NCBI GenBank assembly: GCA_945859605.1
Contig: OX243815.1
Coordinates: 42,986,459-43,050,458, forward strand
Source of the DNA: Lumbricus rubellus
Lineage: Eukaryota > Annelida > Clitellata > Crassiclitellata > Lumbricidae
Direction: 5' to 3'
Length of the DNA: 64,000 nt
Shown: piece after piece, positions 1 to 9,835 of the stretch
Layout of the letters: every line of letters starts with the position of its first letter
How positions within the stretch are numbered: the stretch's first letter is position 1
The notes under the pieces: generated by a model
What the model saw: only the letters and a program-made list of their open reading frames with translations
The model's database searches: none
Told to the model about the DNA's origin: nothing
Translations under genes and position numbers: made by a program

Positions 1-3
1 GTG

Positions 4-70
4 TTAGGTCCTGCAGTGGTGCTCCACACCATTCTATTATGTTGGTGTGGAGCACCACTGCAGGACCTAA
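4..70. repeat. Perfect 28-bp inverted repeat (hairpin)
   Basis: Bases 4-31 are the exact reverse complement of 43-70, separated by an 11-nt loop (32-42). It lies upstream of the first GST exon, at the window edge. It resembles the tip of a fold-back element or a recent snap-back duplication. No target duplication can be judged because the left side is cut by the window. Confidence 0.9.
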
Positions 71-196
71 ATTTACCTTACCCTTATCTGCGAATGAGAT
101 ACCAAAAAAATTATCTCGACTTGTTAACATTTTATTTCGTCGAAGATATGTAGGCTTATACAGAGTTAACTGGAATGTCTTTCCAAAATTATGTAG

Positions 197-303
197 GTCG
201 TGTGCAGGCACTCCGCTACTTGGCGGTAGACAATGATTTGGAACTGGAAGAAGATCTCTTTCCCTATGGTGGGAGCGAATGGCCAGAATTGAAACCCAAA
301 ACG
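197..303 (+). CDS. GSTP1: GST-pi A, exon with GRVQALRYL
   Basis: Acceptor TATGTAG at 191-196, donor GTAACA at 304. Two leading bases complete a split Gly codon, then 35 codons. It encodes helix 1 and strand 2 of the thioredoxin-like domain. It is two codons longer than the matching exon of copy B (YGG versus a shorter acidic stretch). Confidence 0.85.
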
Positions 304-3300
304 GTAACATTCAGCTTTCTAGTAAACCTGCCATTCTCGATAGGCCTGTGGGTATGTGAAGGCTATGTCCATACATTTTAGATGAGGTGTACTTTATTTG
401 AATTCGAACTTCCTTGCTTCATTCATTTCAAATTTCCTTATACCGCCCCGTAAAGACACATACTAGGCTTTATAAGGAGATCTTCACCTAACCAATGCAA
501 AACAAATTAGATTTCATCAACTTGTAAAACGTGTTTGCATGGTTTCTGGCAGTAGGCCCTATGCATAGACGCGGTGACCCGTCATAATAGCCCCGTCAAA
601 ACAGCCCCGTCAAAATAGCCCGTGTAAGCAGTTCCGCGAAAACAGTCCAGTCATAGCATGAAGCTGCCTATTAATTTTGAGGGAGGTCTTAGCATTGTGC
701 TCTTTTTAGTAAATTGAAGAGTTTTTGTCTTTTACGTGTTTAGCCATTTGGTCAAGTGCCTGTTTTGCATGATGGAGACCTTCACTTGGCTCAATCCAAT
801 GCAATTCTGCGATACGTTTCACGAAAATATGGTAGGCTTAATAGTGATAGTTTTATAGTAGTTTTTATAGTAATTAGTAATCTGACTTTATCTTCAGTTT
901 CTATGTGTTCCAACTGTGAAAATTGCAATTGCAAACAAGAGTGGTTTGCACAACATAAACTGTTAAATATAATGAATTGCGATACTGTTTGAGATATCAC
1001 TTGTGGATCTTTTAGGCCTATGTTTTTAATAAGATTGCAGCCCAGTTTAATATTGTCGTGCAGAAATTGTATCTAATATTGCCTATGCTTAGGGTCACGA
1101 TTTCGGTTGTAGCTTTATAAATAAAGACAAACATTTTAATGTGTTTGAATCTTAATAATAGATTGAAAAATCTGTAATTTGACATATTAAGACTAAATAG
1201 GGATTTAATAGGCTAAATTTAAAAAAATGGTGGAGTCATAAGGATTAAAAGACGGTTTATTTACGCAGGTCCACCCTGTATTACACTCTATGTTTCTTGC
1301 AGGTTTCTATGGAACAAATGATAGAGAGGCAGCTTTGATCGATATGATCAACGATCAACAAGAGGATGTCAGACAGACATACTACTATTTCATTTACCAT
1401 GATTTTGTAAGCCACCGTTACCGTACCTTAAGTTGTGCCCTTCTAAACGGAATTCGCTTGAAAATTGCTTCCATGTTTTACTAACTTATAGGTGTTTAAA
1501 AATTTCAAAATTAAAGGTTTCGGTAAGTAGGACAGTCTTTATATTTATTTATTTAACACCTTTTTGGTATGCCAATCATGTAAATAGTCCTTCAGTTTAG
1601 TGTGTGATGACAACGTGGAACACAAAATAATAATCACACTAAATTTAACAGGGTCGCGCAAGTGCACAAAACAATTTCAAACTAATGGAGTAATGAGTAA
1701 ATTCTTGACTAACACCACAGGTTAACAACAAACCAAGTAGATAATACAGTCGTAATTATTGCGCGTAACATACACATGTAGCCTAGATGTAGAAATTGTA
1801 CATAGTGGGGCGCGGTGGTGTAGGCTAGTGGTGGCGTCGTTGCCTTGGAGTTGGAGGTTCGAGCTTCGAATCCACCTCGCTGCGTAAGGACCTTGGGCAA
1901 GTCCTTCACTCACAATTGCTCAGCGCTTCGGCGTGAAACTCCGATGCAGTGTCCGCTCTACATTCGAAAGCGCCTCTGAGTAGAGAGAGAGCTTGAAGGG
2001 GCGCTATAACAAGACTTAGTGCACATACAAACATAGTCAATTAAATGTTTTAGCCAATTATCACACCTCATATATAATTGCAGCCACTTCGACTATCACA
2101 TGAAGCCAAGTGATGTGGAACCAGAAGGAGGAGACTCCATTTAGAATTTTAGGTGACCCATATGGCGCCTTCGTACTTTAAAATGAGCTCTGATAGTCGT
2201 TTTTAAATCAACAATTGATAGGTGAAACCGAGAATTCAACCAAATCTTCTGCCCGCCTAAACACCGTCTCATAGTTCTTACACTGATTCAGTTTAAAGTT
2301 ATTTTTTTCTGCTTGGTTCAGCTCCTCAACAACTCTGCTTTTAATCGATTTTTTGCATTGATCCAGGATAAACCTACTGGAAAAGAGGAGTATATTAAGA
2401 GTCTTCAAACCCACTTGGCAAATTTTGAGGCAAGTATTACAAAGCATCAATTATAATTCATATTCTTACCTAATTTATGGGAGAAAATCGTTTGTCATAT
2501 CTAACTTAGAAACTGCGATTTTTTAGATTTATAAACTTTTAACTATTATAATATAATAGTTAAAAGTTTATAAATCCAAAAAATCGCAGTTTCTAAGTTG
2601 GTTTTTCAATTGGCCTATAGTAGACATGTTTTTGCTCCTCTAAATTATGTTTGAAGGTGTTTGGTGTGCTTTTCTAACGTTTATTCTTGCCACTTTAACA
2701 CTTAATTTGCTGCTTTCTGCAGTGCGCACTCACACGTTCCTTGAACTTGTGATCAGGCAACTGTTTGATGTCTCCAGTCTATTGAAAATTTATTGTTCTG
2801 CCGACACGCAGTTTCAGTAGTTATCATAATGCCGCGTTCGTTATTCTTCTCAAATACCATAAGTCCCTTAACCCTGCCTTTGGTTTCTTTATTGATCAAT
2901 CAATCCAGTCCGTCAATTTAGTTTTTGGTCGTCATACAGGTCTCTTCACTTCAATTTGTGCTTTTAACATCGTCTTCAGGCGCAAAGTCATAAAAGGCCG
3001 ACTGGATTAAGGCCAAGTATGTTTTATTTTGTTTGTTTTTGATCCAGAAATTTCTTGGCGAGAATAAAGGAGGTGCCGGATTCTTCGTGGGCGACAAGGT
3101 TAATGTTAATTCATCATATTTTTATTCTGCCAAAAGCGTTTACAAGGAATAATCAATATAGGCCCATTGGCCCAATGAGGAAAGAGAAATATCACGAAGT
3201 CGTGAAATGAAATTTTCTTGTCACACTGACTATTCCGTTCATTTTCGGAATTGACACTGCTATCTTGTTTTTTGTTAAAATGAGAGTCATAATAAACTAG

Positions 3301-4190
3301 ACTCATTTGATTTCTGTAGGTCATGTTGATAACGATCTAGACGCTAAGAACATGGTTTTTTACTCATTTCTTTTCAGTGGGTGGGCTGCGTGCCTGTGTT
3401 TTTAGGCCATCACAGAGATTCACATTTCCATGCATTGAATGTTAAAACAATAATCTTCACTTAATTTACAACTGACACAAGGCAGTATGATTACAATTCA
3501 TAATAAAAATTATGGATTGGCGGCAGCCATGCAAGGCGCCACCATATCATACTGCTCAATTTACTCACTCCACATGCCGAAGGAAAGGTTGAGTGGATTC
3601 GCTACCGTCTTAGGACTGGCAAACATCTAGTGTCTAGTACTAATAATGATAAGCTCTAACACAAGGAAGCTGCCTTTGTCAGTGTTTTGAGCAGGAAAGT
3701 GCATTGGCAACACAGGCATTTTTCATGTGAAGTCACTCTGCTATCGCAATGTTTGATTGGAGAGGACAATATAAACAGTGCATGATGAATTTCTTAGTGT
3801 CATATAGGCTGGAAAATGTTCTTAATTTTAATCATTAGGCCTACTGTTCTATTTAATATGATTCAGTTGGGGGTAGCTAATTAAATAATAAATACCTGGG
3901 GTCAATGACAGAAAGACGAACTCATAATATTTATAGGCCTAGGCTAGTCAAGGTTTCTGCTTAATAATATGGTCTATGACTGATAGAATTGTTTGTTGTA
4001 GATAAGTTTTGCTGACTACAACATCTTTGACCTGCTTGACAACTTCGAAGTCCTCTCTCCTACCATCCTGGATGACTTTCCAAAGCTGAAGGGGTTCCAC
4101 TCACGCGTTGCATCACGTGATAAGATCGCCAAGTACCGAAGTACTAATGCATTCAAGAAACTGCCAATCTGTGCAAATGGCAAACAGTAG
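197..4190 (+). CDS. GSTP1: Glutathione S-transferase pi-class, copy A (5' partial)
   Basis: Cytosolic GST that conjugates reduced glutathione to electrophiles. Six exons are supported: 197-303, 744-831, 1303-1406, 2367-2429, 3048-3098 and 4002-4190 (TAG). Together they give about 180 residues; the family is about 208. Visible signatures are GRVQALRYL, the glutathione-site GQVPVLHDGDLHLAQSNAI (the QSN motif), DREAALIDMIND, and the helix-6 N-capping segment ISFADYNIFDLL. The C-terminus NGKQ is the classic pi-class ending. All exon phases agree. The intron after 2429 uses a GC donor. The first coding exon (start Met and the catalytic Tyr segment) was not found: the acceptor at 197 needs a preceding split Gly codon, and only intron-like sequence shared with copy B lies upstream. 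A tandem paralogue follows at 9735. No internal stop or frameshift is seen. Confidence 0.93.
573..656. repeat. Short CCCGTCAAAA-type tandem repeat
   Basis: Four degenerate units (CCCGTCATAATAG, CCCCGTCAAAACAG and similar) lie in GST-A intron 1. The opening GGTGACCCGTC matches the start of the GCGCGC-rich element near 35010, so both may belong to one family of non-autonomous elements. Confidence 0.5.
744..831 (+). CDS. GSTP1: GST-pi A, glutathione-site exon
   Basis: Acceptor GTGTTTAG, donor GTAGGC. It encodes PFGQVPVLHDGDLHLAQSNA and onward to KYG. The cis-Pro (VP) and QSN residues bind glutathione. 88 bp, ends in phase 1, same length as in copy B. Confidence 0.9.
1303..1406 (+). CDS. GSTP1: GST-pi A, helix 4 exon
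   Basis: Acceptor TTTCTTGCAG, donor GTAAGC. It encodes FYGTNDREAALIDMIND and onward to YHDF. 104 bp, phase 2 to 0, same length as copy B exon 11019-11122. Confidence 0.9.
1806..2012 (+). mobile_element. tRNA-derived SINE, copy 1
   Basis: The head GGGGCGCGGTGGTGTAG plus a B-box-like CTTCGAATCC resembles a pol III promoter. The body (TTGGGCAAGTCCTTCACTC, then CGGCGTGAAACTCCGATG) and tail (GCTTGAAGGGGCGCTATAA) match at least eight other copies in the window. It sits in GST-A intron 3. Confidence 0.85.
2367..2429 (+). CDS. GSTP1: GST-pi A, short exon with GC donor
   Basis: Encodes GKEEYIKSLQTHLANFE after two variable residues. The acceptor is TTGATCCAG. The downstream donor reads GAG then GCAAGT, a consensus GC-AG donor. 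Copy B has the same GC donor, so it is ancestral to the duplication. Confidence 0.88.
2503..2599. repeat. 47-bp-arm snap-back palindrome
   Basis: Arms 2503-2549 and 2553-2599 are reverse complements with a single mismatch (A/G at the GATTTATAA region) and a 3-nt centre. It lies 73 bp downstream of the GC donor in GST-A intron 4. A transcript would fold into a long hairpin. Confidence 0.9.
3048..3098 (+). CDS. GSTP1: GST-pi A, exon KFLGENKGG..GDK
   Basis: 51 bp, 17 codons, identical in sequence to copy B exon 12169-12219. Acceptor GATCCAG, donor GTTAAT (weak). It encodes the segment before the conserved ISFADY helix. Confidence 0.88.
4002..4190 (+). CDS. GSTP1: GST-pi A, terminal exon
   Basis: Acceptor TTTGTTGTAG. 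62 codons plus TAG. It contains ISFADYNIFDLLDNFEV, FPKLKGFHSRVASRDKI and the ending NGKQ. Confidence 0.92.
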   Translation: MSFADYNIFDLLDNFEVLSPTILDDFPKLKGFHSRVASRDKIAKYRSTNAFKKLPICANGKQ

Positions 4191-4736
4191 CCTAATAGCG
4201 TCATCTGGTTATGGAAACCATGGCTACAAATTACAAAAGTTTTTGAACAGAGCTGATGATCTGCAATCGCAGATTTTAGTCCAGTAGGCAGCCAACAACA
4301 TTTAAAATTTAGGGCCTACCTGAGTCCAGGATGTCGCTACAGTTTTTTCAGGAGGCCAAACAAATTTCGAGTGGGTGGGGCAAAACATGAATAATATATA
4401 GCCTAATCAATCAATTAATTTTCGTTTAATCAACACCAGGCTGGCAGAACGCAGCATGTTACATACAGCGAATTTTGCAAAATTAATGTTTTATGTAGCC
4501 TATAAGTATAAGCTTTTTTATAATAGCTTTTCATGTTACATTTGCGTAATAGCCTAATTATGGCAAAATTAAGCTTATATAACATGTTTATTCTTGTTTG
4601 TATTGATTTCTTCTTAGGCTAAGACTACGATTTCTTTTTGGAAATATCATTATTTGCTAGTTAATTTTTTTAACTGCTATGAAGACACAGAGCACTATCA
4701 TCAGTGATAATTAATTACATCTTAGATATTTGCATT

Positions 4737-4800
4737 GTGGGGCGCGGTGGTGTAACGGGTGTGGTTGTCGCCTTGCAGCTGGGTGTACGGCTGGTCCTAG
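4737..4800 (+). mobile_element. SINE head fragment, copy 2
   Basis: It begins GGGGCGCGGTGGTGTAACG and continues with the tRNA-like A-box region, then diverges before the body. It is a truncated or decayed copy. Confidence 0.6.
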
Positions 4801-5514
4801 CCTATGTTTGTCCATCTGATCTGATGGGTTTAACTGGGTTATTTGTGATAATTAACCATGGCTATATTGTAGCATAACCAATGATGTTAAATAATGTCCC
4901 ACTTGGTATAGTTACGATGTTGGTTTTTTCCGACTAGTAATAGGTCTGCTCAGTAATTTTCAAATACCGGTATATAGTTACCAAGATGCTTATTGTGTTT
5001 TTCCTCTGGTTCCTTTGCCTCGATATGATTAGGCTACTACTACCTTACATGTGCTTAATGATTCAGGTTGCCATTACTGACTTATGTTTGTTGCTTATTT
5101 TTTGGTTTTGCTTTGTTTTTTTTGTTTGTATTTTTTATGTTGTTTTTTGGCTTGTTGCCAAAGGCTTTTTTGGTCATGTGATCCTATGCCACATTGATTT
5201 CTTTTCTGGTATTTTCTTTTTTTAAAAATTTCCATTTTCTGTTTATATCTCTAACCTCACCATCTTGACTTACACTTTACGTTCAGGGGTTATCCAGGTT
5301 AGCGGGACCTGTCCCTTTCTGGATGACCCTTTCTGAGTGTTCACCGTTCATACAATCAAGGTGTCCTACGAACATTAATTTTTATTCATGTGTACTGTGT
5401 AGCCTAGTATTTTTCTTCGCGGTATACCTTGGTTTTGTTTTGTTTGTCTCTTGTTCATTCTCAGAATAAACGAATTTGATTTGATTTGATTTGTACCTTA
5501 TTTCATTGACATGG

Positions 5515-5564
5515 ACAGTATTATAATAGGCTGTCGGCGACAGTATTATAATAGGCTGTCGGCG
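5515..5564. repeat. 25-bp perfect tandem duplication
   Basis: The 25-bp unit beginning ACAGTATTATAATAGG and ending CTGTCGGCG is repeated exactly twice (5515-5539, 5540-5564). Confidence 0.9.
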
Positions 5565-6517
5565 AAATTTAGGGTCCAGTGACTAGTTCGCGCCGGTGCT
5601 GCTTGCAATAGACCTAATTAAATGTTGGCTTGCCGCATCAACTGAACCCACTGAGATGTATAGAACTATAATTATAATAATATAGGCTAATAGGCCTTCA
5701 TATCAATGCCCGAACCCTGGTCATTTTTCAATGAATTTGTCGGACATAATCTGTCCCCAATCCGCTGCCAGTTTGAAGAGGCGCCACGTCATTCCAGTAA
5801 GGTACCCGTGTTCGCTATTCAAATAAGGCGTCCATGTTACCATTGAAATAAGATGGCCGTATGGGATCGTACTAGTCCAAGAATCAAACATCTTAAATTG
5901 CATCGAAATGTATGTAAAACGGCAATGTTAAACTGTCTCATTTAAAAATTGCCGTTTTACATCAATATCGAGGCAATTATTGCCACTATCAATTCAAATC
6001 CTACATTGAAACCAATTTTATTGTTTGTCGCTACCACGATCCGCGCTGCTGCGACTGTCGTTGCAGCGCCAGTGTATACCGACCGCATCCAGACATAGGC
6101 TGGCTATTGTAGTGCGTAGACTTTGGCTTCATCTCTGATAATTATAGCCATCTTATATTACTTTGAACAATGTACACGTTTGAGAAGTGATGGCTTTAAA
6201 GCAATCAATCATTGTATGCACATTGCCTAGTGCCTAGTCATACGTTTTATTCATACACAATTAGTAGGCTAGGTGTTAATTTCGTCAAATACAGGTTGGC
6301 CTAGGCCTATAGGCCTAAGTGTTGTACACTTTGATAGCAAATAAGGAGGCACGTCAGCCTTTGAATTAAGTTAGGCTACTAACATTTGCGTTTTAATGAC
6401 TTACAGAATTTGTCCACATTGCCTAACTGACCAATTTTATCATGCGATTCATTCCAATTATTAATTCCACGTCAATTGCTGTAGTAGACTCACTCTCAGT
6501 CAACAACGCATCCAGGG

Positions 6518-7077
6518 CAATGGGGCCGTCCATAAAGTACGTCACGCTATTTTTGACCATTTTTGACCCCTCCCCTGTCACAAACTGTCACAAATCTCGG
6601 ACCCACTCTAAAGTACGTCACACTTTCGAATTTAAAAAAATAACACCGCAAGGCTAAACATAGGGCCTAAAACAAGGCTTCGCAACAGCATTACTAGCGC
6701 TCCTAGCGAGAGGAATCGTGAACAACACATTCAGGGATACGAACTTCATGCTATTTTGACATAAAACTAATTCAAATGTTTCACAAAATTGTTGAAAATT
6801 ATTTTTAAAGCTATGAAATTCTACAATTTTTTTTTTAAATTAGATTTTTTTAAATGTGTGACGTCACACATGGCCTGACCCCTCCCCTGTCACAAACTGT
6901 CACACTTTCTTACACCCCCTCCTCCGGAGCTTGACGTACTTTGTGGATGGCCCCAATGGCGTAGACAAGAGGGTTGGGGGTCAAAAAGTTCTTTAGAGGT
7001 TATTTGCCCACTTACGTAAGAAACAATAAGCATCAGGCCATAAAAACCCCCATCATAAATTCCTGGCTACGCCACTG
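6518..7077. mobile_element. hAT-type non-autonomous element
   Basis: The ends are CAATGGCGTAG (interrupted by an inner insertion) and CTACGCCACTG. An exact 8-bp target duplication ATCCAGGG lies at 6510-6517 and 7078-7085, diagnostic of hAT transposition. No transposase is present; about 120 bp of the element's own sequence remains besides the nested MITE. Confidence 0.85.
6523..6954. mobile_element. MITE with GGGCC termini nested in hAT element
   Basis: The terminal inverted repeats start GGGGCCGTCCATAAAGTACG on the left and GGGGCCATCCACAAAGTACG (reverse complement) on the right. AATG flanks both sides, suggesting a 4-bp target duplication. Internal tandem CCCCTCCCCTGTCACAAACT motifs occur near both ends. 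There is no coding capacity. Confidence 0.8.
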
Positions 7078-7390
7078 ATCCAGGGTGACAAGTTCAAGGG
7101 TTGAGATTTCAGTCACCGGTCTTTGTTAGGGCGCTAGAGTTTCTTAGAGCGCTAGAGTTAGTCCTAAGTCTTCTTCACACACCTCCAACTCCATGTTGAT
7201 CATAGTCTGATCCCAGTTATATTTACTATATGCGATAGACTACTATTTAAAAGGCATCCATAACCACACAAAAATTGTCATTGCCAAGGCCAAGATGGAA
7301 GGCCAAGACTGAGTGCAAAGTACGCAGCCCTTTGCCACGTGCAAACATTCTGCTTTATCATGGTGATGCAGCAGAGTATTTCGCAGATGA

Positions 7391-7550
7391 CTGATCTAGC
7401 ATACTTTCAGTCTTCTCTTTTACTATGAGTCTGTGTCCCATTTGAATAATTTGCTGCCTCTCGCTAATATTTTAAAACTTGTCAGCGAGAGGCAGCAAAT
7501 TATTCAAATGGGACTTAGCAAAAGAGAAGGCTGAAAGTATGCTAAATCAG
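7391..7550. repeat. Long inverted repeat, ~70-bp arms
   Basis: The left arm 7391-7465 and right arm 7484-7550 are reverse complements. The inner 31 bp (GTCCCATTTGAATAATTTGC and onward) are perfect. The outer part has a few mismatches and a small indel. The loop is about 18 nt. Confidence 0.88.
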
Positions 7551-9222
7551 ACATAATATGTTTCTTTTGAAGCTGTAGATATTTAGTGCTTCTTATCGAC
7601 AAGATGAACGAAGCAGTGCTCTTTGGACCTTATCCCCATCATTTTTAGACGTTGCGTGCCGTACCTTCTCAGCTACGGCCTTCAGTCTGGCGGTCTGGGG
7701 CTTGGAGGCTCGGACCGGAGGTATACTATAGCAGGCGTCTGGCGCAACTGTGTTTCGAGTATAAATAAGAAGGAATGCCTATGAATTATCAATGTTTCAT
7801 CTATGCTTAAACGAGTACCTTCTGATTCTGACTTTGGTTTGTCGGAAGACGGTGACGAAATAAGCGATAGTAGGTTTCTTTAGAGTTGGTGCAGTGGTTT
7901 GGCCTGGTTTTGTCCAGCGCGTCCAGAGTCTGTCATAAATTGGCCCTTGATAGTATTTTACACTGTGTCCCGATGAAAAGTAGACCCGGAACAAAAAGTA
8001 TCATAATTCGGCCAAAATTTTAGCATTGGCCTGAAATTTTAAAAACAACAGTAGCCATATTAGGCATAGACCTGCCACAGCTTTTTACTGCGGGCCTTCT
8101 GGAAATTGGTATGATGTAAAGTTGAACAGTCTCCGATCTTAACATGAAACTTGTAAATGATATAATGTGCAATAATGGTTTTTGAGTATTTACAGGTGCT
8201 ATGCAGGCTATTATTATGATCCTATTACGTTTTGTTTTCAGTGACATCCTTAGGCGTACTTCAATACTTCAGATGTAGAGGTGAGTTTTGCCTGATGAAG
8301 GTTTTCGTCAATATTATTACCTTCTGACTTTTGTTTTTCGTCAATACTGGTCAAAATTAATGGCTGTCATTGTGCAATATAATGCAGGTAATTGCAACAG
8401 GTGAAAAGGCTATGTCAACTTTGGTTAACGGGCATAAAACAATATTATTAGACATTGCCATGCAACAGTGTATGTAGATAAAGGTTTCAAGCAGAGGCCT
8501 AATTTATGCAGATGGTGTCATCCAGGGCCGGATTTATATGTAATCCAACTAACCAACTGCTTAGGGCCTCCGGAATCTGGGGCCTCCAAAAGTCAACCAA
8601 AGAAAAAAAGTCAGTGGTTTATAAATTATTACTCAAACATTTGGGGGCTATACTTTGATCTAGCAATATGCATTTTGTCAAAAGAAACATCGCTTTTTAC
8701 ATTGGTTGATTATTGAATATTTCCGGACCAAACATAACACATTAAAAATTATGAACTCCATGACGTCTATCTTTGTTAAAATTACCCACACTGTTGAAAC
8801 TCAAAATGTAAGCTTATTCAAAATGTACATGTAGAACATCAGGCGAGTTTTATATAAAAAAACCAATACTTTCAAAATTTGCATTTGAACCTCATTAGGG
8901 CCTGAAATGATCGACTCAAAACGCTAACTAAAATATCATTTGATTATCACCAATAGTATCTTGCGTAGGCCTAATCTCGTTACGGCAATATTCTGCGAAA
9001 TTCAGAAGCCGTCAATGCTTGTGTCATGGGCGCCTGTAGGCCTACTTAAAAGCAAGAAGGGCACTTTCCTCCTTCTGGAGAAAGTACTCCTATTTTTCAA
9101 CTACTGCATATTGATTTTTTAAATTCTAATTTATTCGCAAAAGGCGCTAACGCTAAGCCTACTAATGATAGCCTACATAAAGTGAAGCTGAGAAATTTAG
9201 GCCCTACATTTAGAACCACAAG
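7551..9222. other. Intergenic upstream of GST-B
   Basis: No exon recognised. A hAT-like terminus CAGGGCCGGATTTA starts at 8523, preceded by GTGTCATC, but the partner end is not recognisable. TAGGCCTA occurs near 8966 and 9039. Confidence 0.5.
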
Positions 9223-9495
9223 ATGAACGAAGAAATACTGCAGATGGTGGAAGAGGAAAGATCAATGCTGGAGACAATACGGAGGCGACAGAGAAACTGG
9301 ATTGGCCACATCATGAGGAGTGACACTATAGTACGAGATATCATCGAAGGAAGAATGGAGGGGGAAAAGACAAGAGGACGACCAAGAACAATGCTACTGG
9401 ATTGGATGATGACAAAGGACGGTTACAGAAGGCTAAAGATGGATGCACAGAACAGATATGCGTGGCGTCATTGGACATATGAACCTGCCTGATGG
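9223..9495 (+). mobile_element. Non-LTR retrotransposon C-terminal fragment
   Basis: An 89-codon open stretch contains [15 protein letters not shown] and [12 protein letters not shown]. This is the conserved tail downstream of reverse transcriptase in a common non-LTR ORF2 group. It is followed by a purine-rich 3' end. It is truncated 5' and not a host gene. Confidence 0.75.
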
Positions 9496-9734
9496 CAGAG
9501 AACCAAAGAGGAGAAGAAGAGGAGAGATTTAGAACCATCTATAGGCCTAAGAATAGGTACTTTGGAGCAGTTCGAAACCCAAGTTTCACTTAGGTAGCCT
9601 ACTAACAAAATAAAAAATATATATAATTAGACCGTGCTACTCTGTTGCTTTATCTGCGAATGAGGAGAAACAATCAACTCGACTTATTAGCATTTTATTT
9701 CGACTGAGTTAACTGGAATGCTTTCCATGTGTAG

Positions 9735-9835
9735 GCCGTGCGCAGGCACTCCGCTACTTGGTCGTAGACAATGATTTGGAACTGGAAGAAGATCTCTTTG
9801 AAGAGAGCGACTGGCCATCATTGAAACCCAAAACG
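9735..9835 (+). CDS. GSTP1: GST-pi B, exon with GRAQALRYL
   Basis: Acceptor CATGTGTAG, donor GTAATT. 101 bp, two bases plus 33 codons. It encodes RAQALRYLVVDNDLELEEDL after a split Gly. Confidence 0.87.

Larger units (their letters stand above)
4191..6509. other. Intergenic, between GST copies
   Basis: AT-rich, with no coding exon recognised. It holds a SINE head fragment near 4737-4800, a TTTGA run near 5473-5493, a 25-bp tandem duplication (5515-5564) and a 15-bp inverted repeat (5912-5926 with 5948-5962). The missing first exon of GST-B should lie here or in 7551-9734 but was not found. Confidence 0.6.

Noticed and set aside
1806..1880. Functional tRNA gene
   Set aside because: The A and B boxes belong to SINE heads; cloverleaf stems do not form and the same body follows in every copy.
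9545..9575. TACTTTGGAGCAGTTCGA as the missing first exon of GST-B (YFGAVR)
   Set aside because: Superficially like YFxVRG, but there is no donor, no start codon in frame and one residue too many.
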